Of a stretch of DNA of 64,000 bases, positions 1 through 9,117 are shown piece after piece. This DNA comes from Limnohabitans sp. WS1 (GTDB taxonomy: Bacteria; Pseudomonadota; Gammaproteobacteria; Burkholderiales; Burkholderiaceae_C): positions 62,001 through 126,000 of the forward strand of contig NZ_NERU01000007.1 of NCBI RefSeq assembly GCF_003063265.1. The letters run 5' to 3'. Position 1 is the stretch's first letter. Every line of letters starts with the position of its first letter. A program made the position numbers and the translations under genes. Under the pieces are notes generated by a model. It searched no databases. It was not told the origin of the DNA and saw only the letters and a program-made list of their open reading frames with translations.

Positions 1-375
1 CGCTGTGGCCAACAACACCTGGCCCCATTGCAGACGACGCAACACCGTTTGCATGGCGTCCCGCAACACCCGGGTCAATTGGGGGTGGCGTTCGCCCGCC
101 GAGGCCAAAGTTCCGCCCAAGGGCTCCAGGGTGGACTCGAGCAAGGGCAACACACAGGCGTCGCGGTCAAATTGAGCCACCCTTTGTCGGGCATCCTCAA
201 AACCCGTGGACTGCCAAAACGCAGCCACACTGCGAGGAACATCCTGAGCTACTCGGGACAACAAGCGCCACTTCCAGACCATGACCACCCAACTGCCGAC
301 CGACAGCGCCAACAACAAAAGCGCCAACACCCGACTGAGCACATCGCTGTGCAACAAAAAGTCGTTCAGGTTCAT
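1..375 (-). CDS. MotA/TolQ/ExbB proton-channel family protein (3' part missing)
   Basis: Partial gene running off the left edge; the 125 N-terminal residues are present. The protein begins MNLNDFLLHSDVLSRVLALL, with one membrane segment at about residues 10-30 followed by a charged cytoplasmic stretch (WKWRLLSRV), the usual N-terminal layout of the MotA/TolQ/ExbB family. Members couple proton flow to work at the outer membrane with an ExbD/TolR partner, which would lie outside the window. It starts 26 bases after the dapB stop on the same strand, so it is probably the third gene of a bamE-dapB transcript. Which branch of the family it belongs to cannot be told from this fragment. Confidence 0.75.
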   Translation of the reverse strand, partial: MNLNDFLLHSDVLSRVLALLLLALSVGSWVVMVWKWRLLSRVAQDVPRSVAAFWQSTGFEDARQRVAQFDRDACVLPLLESTLEPLGGTLASAGERHPQLTRVLRDAMQTVLRRLQWGQVLLATA

Positions 376-400
376 GGCAACTTTTGATCTGACAGGCAGA

Positions 401-1216
401 TCAACGCAGATTTAAGACGTCGAACATGTCAAACAAGCCCCGTTCCTGCCCTGCCAAAAAGCGAACGGCACGCAAACTGCCTTGCGCATAGGTCGATCGA
501 CTGGAGGATTTGTGCGTGACCTCAATGCGCTCACCAATGCCCGCAAAAAGCACCGTGTGGTCACCCACAATGTCCCCGCCGCGAATGGTGGAAAAACCGA
601 TGGTGGAAGGATCGCGCTCACCGGTATGGCCATAGCGCTCATAAACCGCGCACTCCTTGAGATCCCGGCCAATGGCTTGGGCAATCACCTCACCCATTTT
701 GAGGGCTGTGCCCGAAGGGGCATCGACCTTGTGGCGATGGTGAGCTTCGATGATCTCGATGTCGTAACCGGTGGACATGGCCTGAGCGGCCATTTGCAGC
801 AATTTCAAAGTCACGTTCACCCCCACGCTCATGTTGGGGGCCATGACAATGGCCATGTCTTTGGCCAATTCAGCGATCTCGGCCTTTTGTGCCTCACTGA
901 AGCCTGTGGTTCCAATCACCGCCTTGACCCCGAGTTCACGACAAACCTGAAGGTGTGCCAGCGTGCCTTCGGGGCGTGTGAAATCAATCAAACAGGACGA
1001 GCCGCTCAGACCTTGGCGCAAATCAGCGGTCACGGCCGTGCCCGTGACCTGGCCCAAAGAGGCCCCTGCATCCAGACCCAAGGCGGGGCTTGACGCCATG
1101 TCCAGCGCACCGGCCAGCCGACAATCATCAGAGGCCAAGATGGCCTCGATCAGCATCTGCCCCATGCGGCCCGAAGCACCGGCAACCGTGATTGGCAATA
1201 AATTCAAAGAGGTCAT
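401..1216 (-). CDS. dapB: 4-hydroxy-tetrahydrodipicolinate reductase
   Basis: Cytoplasmic NAD(P)H-dependent reductase of lysine and diaminopimelate synthesis. The 271 residues match the family length. The nucleotide-binding GASGRMG motif is at residues 13-19 and the catalytic HHRHK cluster at 159-163, followed by DAPSGT, the substrate-binding loop. A longer in-frame reading (to 1279) runs back to the end of bamE, but homologues begin near [13 protein letters not shown], so the ATG at 1216 was chosen. It lies 63 bases downstream of bamE on the same strand. Confidence 0.96.
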   Translation of the reverse strand: MTSLNLLPITVAGASGRMGQMLIEAILASDDCRLAGALDMASSPALGLDAGASLGQVTGTAVTADLRQGLSGSSCLIDFTRPEGTLAHLQVCRELGVKAVIGTTGFSEAQKAEIAELAKDMAIVMAPNMSVGVNVTLKLLQMAAQAMSTGYDIEIIEAHHRHKVDAPSGTALKMGEVIAQAIGRDLKECAVYERYGHTGERDPSTIGFSTIRGGDIVGDHTVLFAGIGERIEVTHKSSSRSTYAQGSLRAVRFLAGQERGLFDMFDVLNLR

Positions 1217-1279
1217 GACTTCAAAACAAGTGAATCTGAAAAAAGAACCGCGCCCAAGCGGTGACTTGGGCTGCGCCAC

Positions 1280-1822
1280 TCAGCGAAGAGCGGGCTCCAA
1301 AGGCGGGTATTGGCTGGGCAGAGCAGCTGGCGGCCGCACAGTGTCCATGACAGGCTTGGGTGCCTCAAACTTCTTCAAGGCCTCTTCTGTGGCTTCTAAA
1401 ACGGGCACCTTGACATTGGCCCTGGGGCCGGCCAATCGACCTGCGAACTCCGACTCGCTGGGCAGCACATCGCTGTCCACTTGTTCAAGCACATCGCCTT
1501 TGAAATACACCGTCAGTCTGAAGTTTTGAGCAGGGACACCTTGGCGCTCAATGCTGAACGCATAGTCCCAACGGTCGGCATGAAACAAACTGGCGATCAA
1601 TGGCGTGCCCAGAATGTCCCGCACCTGCGCACGCTGCATTCCGGGGCGCAGCGCCTGACGTTGCTCTTTGGAGACGAAATTGCCTTGCACCACCTCGGGC
1701 ACATAAGGCTTGAAAGTGTCGCGGTTGATGTTGCCGGAAAGACCGCCACAAGCGCTCAAACCCACGCTCAAAAAAAGCGCAACAAGAAGAGCAGGTGTGC
1801 GAAATGTCATGGAGGCTGTCAT
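1280..1822 (-). CDS. bamE: Outer membrane protein assembly factor BamE (SmpA/OmlA lipoprotein)
   Basis: Small lipoprotein of the BAM complex that inserts beta-barrel proteins into the outer membrane. A signal peptide ends in the lipobox LSAC with Cys25. The SmpA/OmlA fold follows: VSKEQRQALRPGMQRAQVRD, LGTPLIASLFHADRWDY, then a beta-rich part with LTVYFKGDVLEQ. The tail after about residue 125 is low-complexity and proline-rich. It is divergent from fur with an 84-base gap, a pairing common in beta-proteobacteria. The ATG at 1810 is an alternative start; either gives a complete signal peptide. Confidence 0.93.
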   Translation of the reverse strand: MTASMTFRTPALLVALFLSVGLSACGGLSGNINRDTFKPYVPEVVQGNFVSKEQRQALRPGMQRAQVRDILGTPLIASLFHADRWDYAFSIERQGVPAQNFRLTVYFKGDVLEQVDSDVLPSESEFAGRLAGPRANVKVPVLEATEEALKKFEAPKPVMDTVRPPAALPSQYPPLEPALR

Positions 1823-1840
1823 GGTTGTGGGCGTACCGAT

Positions 1841-1853
1841 ATGATCAGATCAT
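1841..1853. promoter_or_regulatory. Palindrome in the bamE-fur intergenic region
   Basis: A perfect inverted repeat, ATGATC-A-GATCAT, lies in the 84-base gap between the divergent bamE and fur genes. On the minus strand it overlaps a possible -10 hexamer for bamE (TACAAT, 1857 to 1852). It resembles half of a Fur box (GATAATGAT-type) only loosely. It is a possible operator for one or both genes, including Fur autoregulation, but the match is too short to be certain. Confidence 0.3.
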
Positions 1854-1906
1854 TGTAGCGGCAGCTTTGCACAGCCACGGCAAGCCCTGACCGAACCCTT
1901 GAAACC

Positions 1907-2338
1907 ATGAGCCACATCGAAGAACTCAAAAGCAACGGCCTCAAAGCCACTCTGCCCCGCTTGAAAATTCTGGAAGTTTTTCAAAGCGCCCAAATGCGCC
2001 ACATGACGGCCGAAGATGTGTTTCGTCATTTGCTCCAAGACAACGCCGATATTGGCTTGGCCACGGTTTACCGGGTATTGACCCAATTTGAGCAAGCAGG
2101 CATTTTGAGCCGGAACCACTTCGAAAGTGGCAAAGCTGTTTATGAACTCAATGAAGGACAACACCACGACCACATGGTGTGTCTTGATTGCGGTCGGGTT
2201 GAGGAGTTTTTTGACCCTGAAATCGAGTCGCGCCAACAAGCCGTTGCACAAGCCAAAGGTTTTGTGATTGCGGACCATGCACTGAGCCTGTATGCCCACT
2301 GCATTCAAAACCCCTGCCCTCACCGCAGCCCGGGATGA
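1907..2338 (+). CDS. fur: Ferric uptake regulator Fur
   Basis: Metal-dependent repressor of iron uptake genes. The 143 residues carry the N-terminal winged helix ([15 protein letters not shown], then the recognition helix region [18 protein letters not shown]) and the C-terminal metal-binding and dimer domain with [16 protein letters not shown] near residues 85-100. The length is normal for the family. It is transcribed away from bamE and converges on hprK, with 24 bases between stops. Confidence 0.95.
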   Translation: MSHIEELKSNGLKATLPRLKILEVFQSAQMRHMTAEDVFRHLLQDNADIGLATVYRVLTQFEQAGILSRNHFESGKAVYELNEGQHHDHMVCLDCGRVEEFFDPEIESRQQAVAQAKGFVIADHALSLYAHCIQNPCPHRSPG

Positions 2339-2362
2339 TGAACAGTCAGCCGCCGGGACGCT

Positions 2363-3304
2363 TCATGTCATGGCGCGGCGTTGGCGTTCAATGAATTCTT
2401 GGTAGGTGTCAATACCCCGCATTTGCAAAATGGTATTGCGAACGGCAGCCTCGACCAAAACCGCAATGTTGCGACCTGCCACCACCTGAATCACCACCTT
2501 GCGCACCGGAATGCCCAGCACGTCCTGGGTCAAGGGCTCTGATGGCAAACGCTCATAGTCCCGCTCCAGGGTCTCCTTGCGCACCAAATGAACAATCAAT
2601 TTGAGCCGCATCTTGCGACGCACAGCGGTTTCACCAAAAATGGCACGGATATCGAGCAGACCGATCCCTCGCACTTCCAACAGATTTTGGAGCAAATCAG
2701 GGCATCTCGCTTCGATGGTGGTCTGGTTGATGCGGTAAAGATCCACGGCATCGTCGGCCACCAAGCCATTGCCGCGCGAAATCAACTCCAGCCCCAACTC
2801 ACTCTTGCCCAAACCGGACTCGCCGGTGATGAGCACACCCATGCCCAAAATGTCCATGAACACACCGTGCATGGTGGTGCGATCGGCAAAATGCTTGGAC
2901 AAATAAGCCCGAAGAACATCGATCACGAACGCCGATGACTGGTCGGTCGAGAACATGGGAATTTGAGCCCGCTCGCACATGGACAGCAAGGCCTCAGGCG
3001 CTGACTGTCCATCGGCCAACACCAAGACAGGGGGCTCCAAGGTCACAATACGGGCAATGCGTCGGGCGCAATCTTCAGGGGTGGAGTTTGTCAGGTAGGC
3101 CACCTCACGCGGCCCCAAGATCTGCACCCTGTAGGGATGGATGTAATTGAGATAACCCACCAGATCGGCACCAGATCGGGCTTCTCGAACGGCCACATCG
3201 TCAAACCGACGCTCTGAAGCGCCCAGTCCCGCCAGCCATTGCCATTTCAACTTTCCCCGGTGATCTTCAAACAGAACATCGGCACTGATGACGGATGGCT
3301 TCAT
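2363..3304 (-). CDS. hprK: HPr kinase/phosphorylase
   Basis: Bifunctional enzyme that phosphorylates and dephosphorylates a serine of HPr. In beta-proteobacteria it works with the incomplete, regulatory PTS. It has 313 residues. The Walker A loop GESGLGKS is at 161-168, the preceding [16 protein letters not shown] strand carries the family histidine, and the HprK signature ([15 protein letters not shown]) follows. It is 28 bases downstream of ptsN on the same strand, so both are probably on one transcript. Confidence 0.95.
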   Translation of the reverse strand: MKPSVISADVLFEDHRGKLKWQWLAGLGASERRFDDVAVREARSGADLVGYLNYIHPYRVQILGPREVAYLTNSTPEDCARRIARIVTLEPPVLVLADGQSAPEALLSMCERAQIPMFSTDQSSAFVIDVLRAYLSKHFADRTTMHGVFMDILGMGVLITGESGLGKSELGLELISRGNGLVADDAVDLYRINQTTIEARCPDLLQNLLEVRGIGLLDIRAIFGETAVRRKMRLKLIVHLVRKETLERDYERLPSEPLTQDVLGIPVRKVVIQVVAGRNIAVLVEAAVRNTILQMRGIDTYQEFIERQRRAMT

Positions 3305-3332
3305 CGCAGCAATCTCCCTGGGGGTTGGCGCT

Positions 3333-3800
3333 TCAGACGGTTTGCGCTGAACGCCACTGGGCTATCAACTGGTGCAAGCCCTCTTGGGCTGAACTGTTCT
3401 TGATGTTTTCACGCAAGACAGTGTCGCTGAGCAATTCGGCGATTTCAGACAGAATTTCGAGGTGTTTTTGGGTCGCCGCTTCTGGGACCAACAAAAAAAT
3501 CAACAAATTAACAGGCTGCTCGTCTGGCGCGTCAAAGCCAATGGGCTGGGCCAAACGGAACACGGCCGCCATGGGCGACTTCAGCCCCTTGATTCGACCG
3601 TGAGGAATGGCGACACCGTGACCCAAACCCGTCGAACCAAGCCGTTCACGAGCAAACAAGCTGTCGGTCACCAGTGCACGAGACAATCCATGCAGGTTCT
3701 CAAAGAGAAGTCCGGCTTCTTCAAATGCACGTTTCTTGCTGGTGGCTTCCACCCCGACAAGAACTTGGGCAACAGGCAATATGGAGGAAAGGCGATTCAT
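3333..3800 (-). CDS. ptsN: PTS EIIA-like nitrogen regulatory protein PtsN
   Basis: EIIA-Ntr domain protein of about 155 residues that receives phosphate from the nitrogen PTS and regulates partner proteins. Core motifs are [20 protein letters not shown], containing the phosphorylated histidine (GVAIPHG), and [20 protein letters not shown]. The start at 3800 ([15 protein letters not shown]) matches typical homologues; a longer reading from a GTG at 3821 adds seven residues and is less likely. It lies between hpf and hprK, all on the minus strand, but a terminator after hpf suggests partly separate expression. Confidence 0.93.
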   Translation of the reverse strand: MNRLSSILPVAQVLVGVEATSKKRAFEEAGLLFENLHGLSRALVTDSLFARERLGSTGLGHGVAIPHGRIKGLKSPMAAVFRLAQPIGFDAPDEQPVNLLIFLLVPEAATQKHLEILSEIAELLSDTVLRENIKNSSAQEGLHQLIAQWRSAQTV

Positions 3801-3900
3801 GGTCGAGGCCGGATTATGCACCTGTTCAGCCCTGAGGGTCGGGATACCACGTGTCGCCGCAGTGTCTGAGTTGGACTATTCAGGCCAAAGTGGGGGCCCA

Positions 3901-3931
3901 AAAACAAAAAAGGGCCGCTTGCTGCGGCCCC
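3901..3931 (-). terminator. Rho-independent terminator after hpf
   Basis: Read on the minus strand, a 7-bp GC stem (GCGGCCC/GGGCCGC, 3912-3918 with 3924-3930, 5-base loop) is followed by a run rich in T (3901-3911). It lies between the hpf stop and ptsN, so it ends or attenuates the hpf transcript before ptsN. Confidence 0.85.
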
Positions 3932-3949
3932 TGTTGGCTCCAACTTCGC

Positions 3950-4279
3950 TTACATCATGCGCTTGGGTGCGCTGTGGTGATGCTCCGTGATGCGGTCCTT
4001 GTGCTTGACCACCTGTCGATCCAACTTGTCCACCAATTCATCAACGGCTGCATAAAGATCTTCGTGCGCACTTTCAGCAAACAAGTCGTTGCCTTTGACG
4101 TGAATATTGCATTCGGCACGTTGGCGTTTTTCTTTTTCTTTCTGATTCTCAATGCTCAGCAGCACTTTGACGTCGACCACCTGATCGAAATGCCGGGTGA
4201 TGCGGTCGAGTTTGCCTGTGACGTACTGACGCAGCGCAGGGGTCACGTCCAGATGGTGTCCGCTGATGGTTAAATTCAT
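3950..4279 (-). CDS. hpf: Ribosome hibernation promoting factor (HPF/RaiA family)
   Basis: Short-form HPF of 109 residues that binds the 30S decoding region and dimerises or silences ribosomes in stationary phase. It begins [20 protein letters not shown] and contains the family core with the [15 protein letters not shown] strand and [17 protein letters not shown] helix; the C-terminus is histidine-rich. The start at 4279 is set by a strong GGAGG seven bases upstream, which overlaps the alternative upstream ATG at 4294. Its neighbours ptsN and hprK are the usual ones, but rpoN, which often precedes hpf, is not here; an MFS gene takes its place. Confidence 0.93.
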   Translation of the reverse strand: MNLTISGHHLDVTPALRQYVTGKLDRITRHFDQVVDVKVLLSIENQKEKEKRQRAECNIHVKGNDLFAESAHEDLYAAVDELVDKLDRQVVKHKDRITEHHHSAPKRMM

Positions 4280-4540
4280 AGTCGTCGCCTCCATAGATTC
4301 AGGATAGAAAAAACCCCATTGAAGCAGGGCTTCAGAACCACTTTTTCGGGTGGTTCGACTTCACTATGCGCCGCCCTGAAATGAAATGCAACAGCCTGAA
4401 AACTAAACCTGTAACGGCCGCTGGCAATGCGCCCAAAACCCCTTTTTGGTGCTATCGTTCTACTTGAAACGACACGCTCGTTTCTTCATCAAGCCCTTTG
4501 TCCTGCGCCTCATCTGGGCCCACTGCTGGCCACCAACAGC

Positions 4541-5764
4541 TCACACCATGGCTCTGGCTTGACTCTCGTGCAAGCGCAAGTGCCCTGCCAGCCAGGCACT
4601 CATCAAGCTGGCCAATACACCCAACAAACCTGCCATCCAATACCCGGTGAGCTGACCCAGTTCATCACGGCCGATGATCAGCCCCCCCACCAGTGCCGCC
4701 AAGCCCATAGAGGCCGATTGAACCGCTGAGTTGAGGGTCATGAAGGTCCCGCGCAAGCGTGGCTCAACAGCCGAAGAGATCATGGCCATGCCCGGAATCA
4801 TGCGGCCACTCATCATGGCAAACAAGCCCGTGGAGATGGCCAACAAACCCCAAAGCGGCAAGCCCTGAGAGACGGTTGTGGCCATCAGGGGCAGCGTCAC
4901 CGCCAAAGCCAAGCGTTGAAACACTTTCACCTTGCCCACCCGATCTGTCAGGCGTCCGAAATACCGGGCACTGAGCAAGGTGACCGTGCCACCACACAGG
5001 TAAATCCAAGGCACTTCGTGGCTTTGCATGCCCGCATTGGACTGCAGATAAATCGTGATGTAGGGGATGACCGTAAAACCGGCAAACATCATGAGGCCCG
5101 ACACGCCAAAAGCCTTGAGGTGATTGGGATGCGCCAGGACCTGGCCGATGCCACGCCACACACTCACGCGCTCTGGGTGATGCAAGTGGGCATCCAATCG
5201 GGGCAAGCTTTGCCATGCCGCCAACGCCAACAAGCCCACCAACAAGGCAATCCCGAAAAAGGGGGCGTGCCAACTCAAGTGTGTCGCCAGAAACAGGCCC
5301 AGAGGAACACCTGCCACGGTCGACACAGAAAATGAGGTCATCACCACGCTCATGGCACGCCCACGGCGCTCAAAAGGAATCACATCGGCCACCACGGTCT
5401 GTGACAGCGCCGACAACACCCCACCAAACAAACCCGCAGCCACACGCGCCACCATCAGCCAAACGTAGTCGGGGGCCAGGCCGCAAGACAGTGTGGCCAA
5501 TCCAAACAAGGTGTACATGGTCAACATCAAGCGCTTGCGGCTGAAGCGGTCAATGTAGGTCGACGCCATCAGGCCAGAAAAGCCTGCCGACAAGGTGTAG
5601 GCAGAAACCAGCAAACCAAATTGGGCATTGCTGATGCCAAACAAGGCCGTGAACTGCGGCCCCATCGGCATCATGATCATGAAATCGAGAATGTGGGTGA
5701 ACTGGATGCCAGCCAGCGTCAAGAGCAACCAGCGCTCGCGCCGTGGGGTCAGGTGGGGGGTCAT
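4541..5764 (-). CDS. MFS transporter (AraJ/drug-efflux-like)
   Basis: Inner-membrane transporter of 407 residues with about 12 predicted membrane segments. The conserved MFS loop after the second segment is seen as YIDRFSRKRLML, and the RRGRAMSVVMTSFSVSTVAGVPLG stretch in segments 4-5 (shown here by its ends RRGRAM and AGVPLG) is typical of the AraJ/PbuE-like efflux group. The substrate cannot be deduced. It is divergent from the patatin gene with about 60 bases between starts, so the two may share a control region. Confidence 0.82.
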   Translation of the reverse strand: MTPHLTPRRERWLLLTLAGIQFTHILDFMIMMPMGPQFTALFGISNAQFGLLVSAYTLSAGFSGLMASTYIDRFSRKRLMLTMYTLFGLATLSCGLAPDYVWLMVARVAAGLFGGVLSALSQTVVADVIPFERRGRAMSVVMTSFSVSTVAGVPLGLFLATHLSWHAPFFGIALLVGLLALAAWQSLPRLDAHLHHPERVSVWRGIGQVLAHPNHLKAFGVSGLMMFAGFTVIPYITIYLQSNAGMQSHEVPWIYLCGGTVTLLSARYFGRLTDRVGKVKVFQRLALAVTLPLMATTVSQGLPLWGLLAISTGLFAMMSGRMIPGMAMISSAVEPRLRGTFMTLNSAVQSASMGLAALVGGLIIGRDELGQLTGYWMAGLLGVLASLMSAWLAGHLRLHESQARAMV

Positions 5765-5826
5765 GAAACAATGCCGGTTAATCCTCTGAATCTAACACCC
5801 ATCTTCCCCCCGGCCTTGACAGCCTT

Positions 5827-7107
5827 TTGCAGCCTTGTTCACTCACCCCTGTTGCCATGCCCATTGACAACCTGACCGCCCACTCAGCTTCGTCGCACGC
5901 CGATCGAGCACCCACACGTCCAGACCCACGGATTTCAGCCCATGTCAATGGCCTGGTGCTGATGGGGGGTGGCGCACGCACGGCTTACCAAGCAGGTGCT
6001 CTGCAGGCGATAGGCCAACTGCTGGACCGTCAAGAAGCCCACCTTCAACGGTTTCCGTTTCAGGTCTTGGCGGGGACATCGGCTGGGGCCTTGAACGCCA
6101 CATTTCTGGCCAGCAAGGCCATGGATGGCCTGGCCGGTCTGAACGATTTGGCGAATTTTTGGGCCCATATTCGAACCAGCGACGTTTACCACTTGCCCCA
6201 GACCCCTTTGGACAAACTCAGCCGTTGGGCAACAGCGCTGGGCCTGCTCAGTTCGGCACGCGAACATGCCGCTGCCATGGACAGCCTGGCCTTGGTGAAC
6301 ACCTTGCACAGGGCGATTGCATTGGAGCGGATCGATCAAGCCTTGCAAAAAGGGGTGTTGCAAGCCTTGGCCGTCACAGCTTCGAGCTATTCCAGCGGGG
6401 TACACTGGACTTTTTGCCAAACCCGCGATGGCCAACCCATCCCGTGGAGTCGTCCTGGAAGGCGGGCCGAGCAGCAGCCCATCACCATCGAGCACCTGAT
6501 GGCATCAAGCGCCATTCCTTTCATCTTTCCGTCCACCCCGCTGTGGGTGGACGGCGGTATGGAATTTTTTGGGGATGGCTCCATGCGCCAGATTTCACCT
6601 TTGTCGGCGGCCGTGCATCTGGGCGCTGACCGTATTTTGGCCATCGGTGTGAGCCAGCCCCAAAAGGCAGGGCCAGAGATGGCGCCCCGAAGTGCTGGCC
6701 GCCCGTCGCTGGGCACCATCGCAGGGCATGCCATGGCGAGTGTGTTCCATGACACCCTGGAAGCCGATGTGGAGCAAATCACCCACATCAACCGGACGCT
6801 GCGCGTTTTACCCGACGCCTTAAGGGCACAACTGCCCCTGCGTGCGGTCGATGTTTTGACCCTGCAACCCAGTGCCTCACTGGACGCCTTGGCCCAAAAG
6901 TTTGCTCACACCCTGCCCAAACCCATTCTTCGGGTGCTGCAAGGCTTGGGGGCACTTCAGGGCAGCGGAGCGGCATTGGCCAGTTACTTGCTGTTTGAAC
7001 CGGAATTTGTGGGTGCACTCATGGCCTTGGGCCGGGCGGACGTCTCGGCCCGAGCGGAGGAAATCGTGACTTTTTTGAATCCAGCACCCCATCATCCGGT
7101 GCGATAA
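5827..7107 (+). CDS. Patatin-like phospholipase
   Basis: Predicted lipid acyl hydrolase of 426 residues with the patatin Ser-Asp dyad. The oxyanion loop GGGARTAYQAG is at 47-57, the nucleophile elbow GTSAG at 83-87 (Ser85), and the Asp-bearing segment WVDGGMEFFGDGS further on. The region before residue 40 is not conserved, so the ATG at 5857 (MPIDNLTAHS) is an equally good start. No signal peptide is evident, so a cytoplasmic or inner-membrane-facing role is likely. The C-terminal 130 residues lack a recognised motif. Confidence 0.85.
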   Translation: MQPCSLTPVAMPIDNLTAHSASSHADRAPTRPDPRISAHVNGLVLMGGGARTAYQAGALQAIGQLLDRQEAHLQRFPFQVLAGTSAGALNATFLASKAMDGLAGLNDLANFWAHIRTSDVYHLPQTPLDKLSRWATALGLLSSAREHAAAMDSLALVNTLHRAIALERIDQALQKGVLQALAVTASSYSSGVHWTFCQTRDGQPIPWSRPGRRAEQQPITIEHLMASSAIPFIFPSTPLWVDGGMEFFGDGSMRQISPLSAAVHLGADRILAIGVSQPQKAGPEMAPRSAGRPSLGTIAGHAMASVFHDTLEADVEQITHINRTLRVLPDALRAQLPLRAVDVLTLQPSASLDALAQKFAHTLPKPILRVLQGLGALQGSGAALASYLLFEPEFVGALMALGRADVSARAEEIVTFLNPAPHHPVR

Positions 7108-7264
7108 TCCGCCGATTCATTCTGGAGACCCACTGCCGTGGAAACTACCCCGAGTCGGTAGCTTTCGAACGCGCTGAGCACCCTGCCCATCGTTCGAAAG
7201 CTGCTGAAAACCCCCTTCGCCGCCCCTTTGAACTTTTGGCACCTGGCCACTTTTCGGATTCGCC
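7108..7264 (+). promoter_or_regulatory. Hairpin-rich 5' leader of corA (candidate cis-regulatory RNA)
   Basis: This 157-base gap holds three stems in series: CCAC/GTGG (7130-7133, 7138-7141), CTACC/GGTAG (7145-7149, 7157-7161) and a perfect 12-bp stem AGCTTTCGAACG/CGTTCGAAAGCT (7160-7171 with 7191-7202, 19-base loop). The second and third stems share bases 7160-7161, so they compete. No U-run follows the long stem and corA starts 62 bases later. Such a layout fits a regulatory leader for a Mg2+ channel gene, but I do not recognise it as a known riboswitch class. Confidence 0.5.
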
Positions 7265-8251
7265 ATGCTCAACATCTTCACACTCGCCAATGGCCGCCTC
7301 TTTCAGGAAGAGATCGAGTCATTGGAAGAACTCTCGCGCTTCCAACCCATCTGGGTCGACCTGGAGTCGCCCACGCTCGAAGAAAAACGCTGGATCAAGC
7401 AGTACTTCGGCCTGTCCATCCCGGAAGACGCGATGGACGAAGACATCGAGGAATCGGCCCGTTTTTACGAAGAAGACAACGGCGAGCTGCACATCCGATC
7501 TGACTTTTTGATCGCCGACGAAGACGAGCCGCGCACGGTGCGCTGCGCCTTTATCCTGAACCAGCACAACGCCGAGCTGAAAAGCCAAGGCGTGCTGTTT
7601 TCCATCCACGACGAAGATGTGCCGGTGTTTCGCCTGCTGCGCATGCGTGCACGCCGCGCACCTGGCCTGATTGAAGACGCCAAGGAAGTGCTGCTGAAAT
7701 TGTTTGATGCCGACGCCGAATACTCAGCGGACACGCTTGAAGGCATTTATGACCAGTTGGAAATCGCTGGCAAAAAAGTGTTGTCAGGCGATGTGACAGA
7801 CGCCATGGCCGGTGAGGTCTTGGGCGCGATTGCACGGCAGGAAGACTTGAACGGCCGCATCCGACGCAATGTGATGGACACCCGCCGCGCCGTGAGCTTC
7901 ATGATGCGCTCCAAAATGCTCAACGCCGAGCAATTCGAAGAAGCCCGCCAAATTCTGCGCGACATCGACTCGCTCGACTCGCACACGGCCTTTTTGTTCG
8001 ACAAGATCAACTTCTTGATGGATGCCACCGTCGGCTTCATCAACATCAACCAGAACAAGATCATCAAGATTTTCTCGGTGGCCAGCGTGGCCTTGCTGCC
8101 ACCCACCTTGATCGCCAGCTTGTACGGCATGAACTTCCAGTACATGCCCGAGCTGTCGCAAAAATGGGGCTACCCCTACGCCCTGGCGCTGATGGCCGCC
8201 AGCGCCGTGGTGCCCATGTGGTATTTCCGCCGCCGGGGTTGGCTCAAATAA
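7265..8251 (+). CDS. corA: Magnesium/cobalt transport protein CorA
   Basis: Pentameric inner-membrane Mg2+ channel of 328 residues. A large acidic cytoplasmic domain is followed by two C-terminal membrane segments, with the family signature YGMNF (Gly-Met-Asn at 288-290) at the end of the first and a basic tail (YFRRRGWLK). The sequence MLNIFTLANGRLFQEEIESL is a typical beta-proteobacterial CorA N-terminus. It is preceded by an unusual hairpin-rich leader and converges on mtnN (7 bases between). Confidence 0.95.
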   Translation: MLNIFTLANGRLFQEEIESLEELSRFQPIWVDLESPTLEEKRWIKQYFGLSIPEDAMDEDIEESARFYEEDNGELHIRSDFLIADEDEPRTVRCAFILNQHNAELKSQGVLFSIHDEDVPVFRLLRMRARRAPGLIEDAKEVLLKLFDADAEYSADTLEGIYDQLEIAGKKVLSGDVTDAMAGEVLGAIARQEDLNGRIRRNVMDTRRAVSFMMRSKMLNAEQFEEARQILRDIDSLDSHTAFLFDKINFLMDATVGFININQNKIIKIFSVASVALLPPTLIASLYGMNFQYMPELSQKWGYPYALALMAASAVVPMWYFRRRGWLK

Positions 8252-8258
8252 GGCCTGC

Positions 8259-9020
8259 TCAAGCGGGCTGGCGACCTGTCAGCCACTGGGACAAAATCGC
8301 CAAGCTGTAACGGCTGGCCACCTCTCGGATGAAGCGCTGGAAATCGGTGTGCGCCGTGTCATCCGCCCGGTCCGAGATGGTGCGCACCGCCGCAAAGGGC
8401 ACGCCGTAATCGTGGCACACCTGCGCCACCGCCGCGCCCTCCATCTCCACTGCCAAGGCCTCGGGCAAGGCCTGCCGCAACGCGTGGCTTTCGGCCGAAG
8501 TCGAAACAAAACGGTCACCACTGAGGATCAGGCCCCGATGCACCCGAGGCGCATTCAATTGAAACTCGGTCAAGGTGTCTGTGCCCAAGTGCAAGGCAGC
8601 GTCGGCCAACACCTGCTCGCTCGCTTGTGCCAGTTGGAGAGCCAAGTCGACATCGGCCGCAAAACGGGCACGGCCATACAGGGGCACCTCATGGCGTGGG
8701 AACAACGGTGATGCGTCCATGTCGTGCTGCACCAAGCCATCGGCCACCACCACATCGCCCACCCGAACCCCGGAGCCAAGCCCACCCGCCACACCCGTAA
8801 AGACCAAGGTGTCGACGCCAAATCGCTCCAGCAGCACCGTGGCTGTGGTGGCTGCGGCCACCTTGCCGATGCGCGAGAGCACCGCCACCACCGAGTGGCC
8901 TTGCCAATGGCCCACCCAAAAGTCTCGCCCGGCCACCTGCACACCTTGCTCGTCGGGCATGGCAGCCAAGACGGCAGCCAGTTCTTCGTGCATGGCGCTC
9001 ATGATACCGATCACTGCCAT
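8259..9020 (-). CDS. mtnN: 5'-methylthioadenosine/S-adenosylhomocysteine nucleosidase
   Basis: Cleaves methylthioadenosine and S-adenosylhomocysteine to adenine plus thioribose derivatives, in methionine salvage and quorum-signal metabolism. The 253 residues show the nucleoside phosphorylase-type fold: IGIMSAMHEELAAVL at the N-terminus, TGVAGGL, SGDRFVST, the substrate-binding EMEGAAVAQ, and the catalytic-Asp segment RTISDRADDTAHTDF. It is slightly longer than the E. coli enzyme. It converges with corA and is transcribed in the same direction as fadD, which ends in its own terminator upstream. Confidence 0.95.
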   Translation of the reverse strand: MAVIGIMSAMHEELAAVLAAMPDEQGVQVAGRDFWVGHWQGHSVVAVLSRIGKVAAATTATVLLERFGVDTLVFTGVAGGLGSGVRVGDVVVADGLVQHDMDASPLFPRHEVPLYGRARFAADVDLALQLAQASEQVLADAALHLGTDTLTEFQLNAPRVHRGLILSGDRFVSTSAESHALRQALPEALAVEMEGAAVAQVCHDYGVPFAAVRTISDRADDTAHTDFQRFIREVASRYSLAILSQWLTGRQPA

Positions 9021-9042
9021 GGATCATCCTTGTTCTGTGTTT

Positions 9043-9078
9043 CAAAAAAGAAAACGGCCACCTTAAAACAGGTGGCCG
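9043..9078 (-). terminator. Rho-independent terminator after fadD
   Basis: On the minus strand a 9-bp stem (CGGCCACCT at 9055-9063 pairing with 9070-9078, loop of 6) is followed by TTTTCTTTTTTG. It lies between the fadD stop and the mtnN start, so fadD transcription should end here. Confidence 0.88.
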
Positions 9079-9117
9079 CAGGTCTGTGCCCAGGGCTTCA
9101 GCCCAGCAGCTGCGCGA

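Noticed and set aside
28-387. 119-codon plus-strand open frame
   Set aside because: Antisense to the MotA/TolQ/ExbB-like gene, which has a clear membrane-protein sequence on the minus strand.
4335-4356. 7-bp hairpin GAACCAC/GTGGTTC between MFS and hpf
   Set aside because: No T-run directly after the stem in either direction, and it lies where the hpf promoter should be, so calling it a terminator is not supported.
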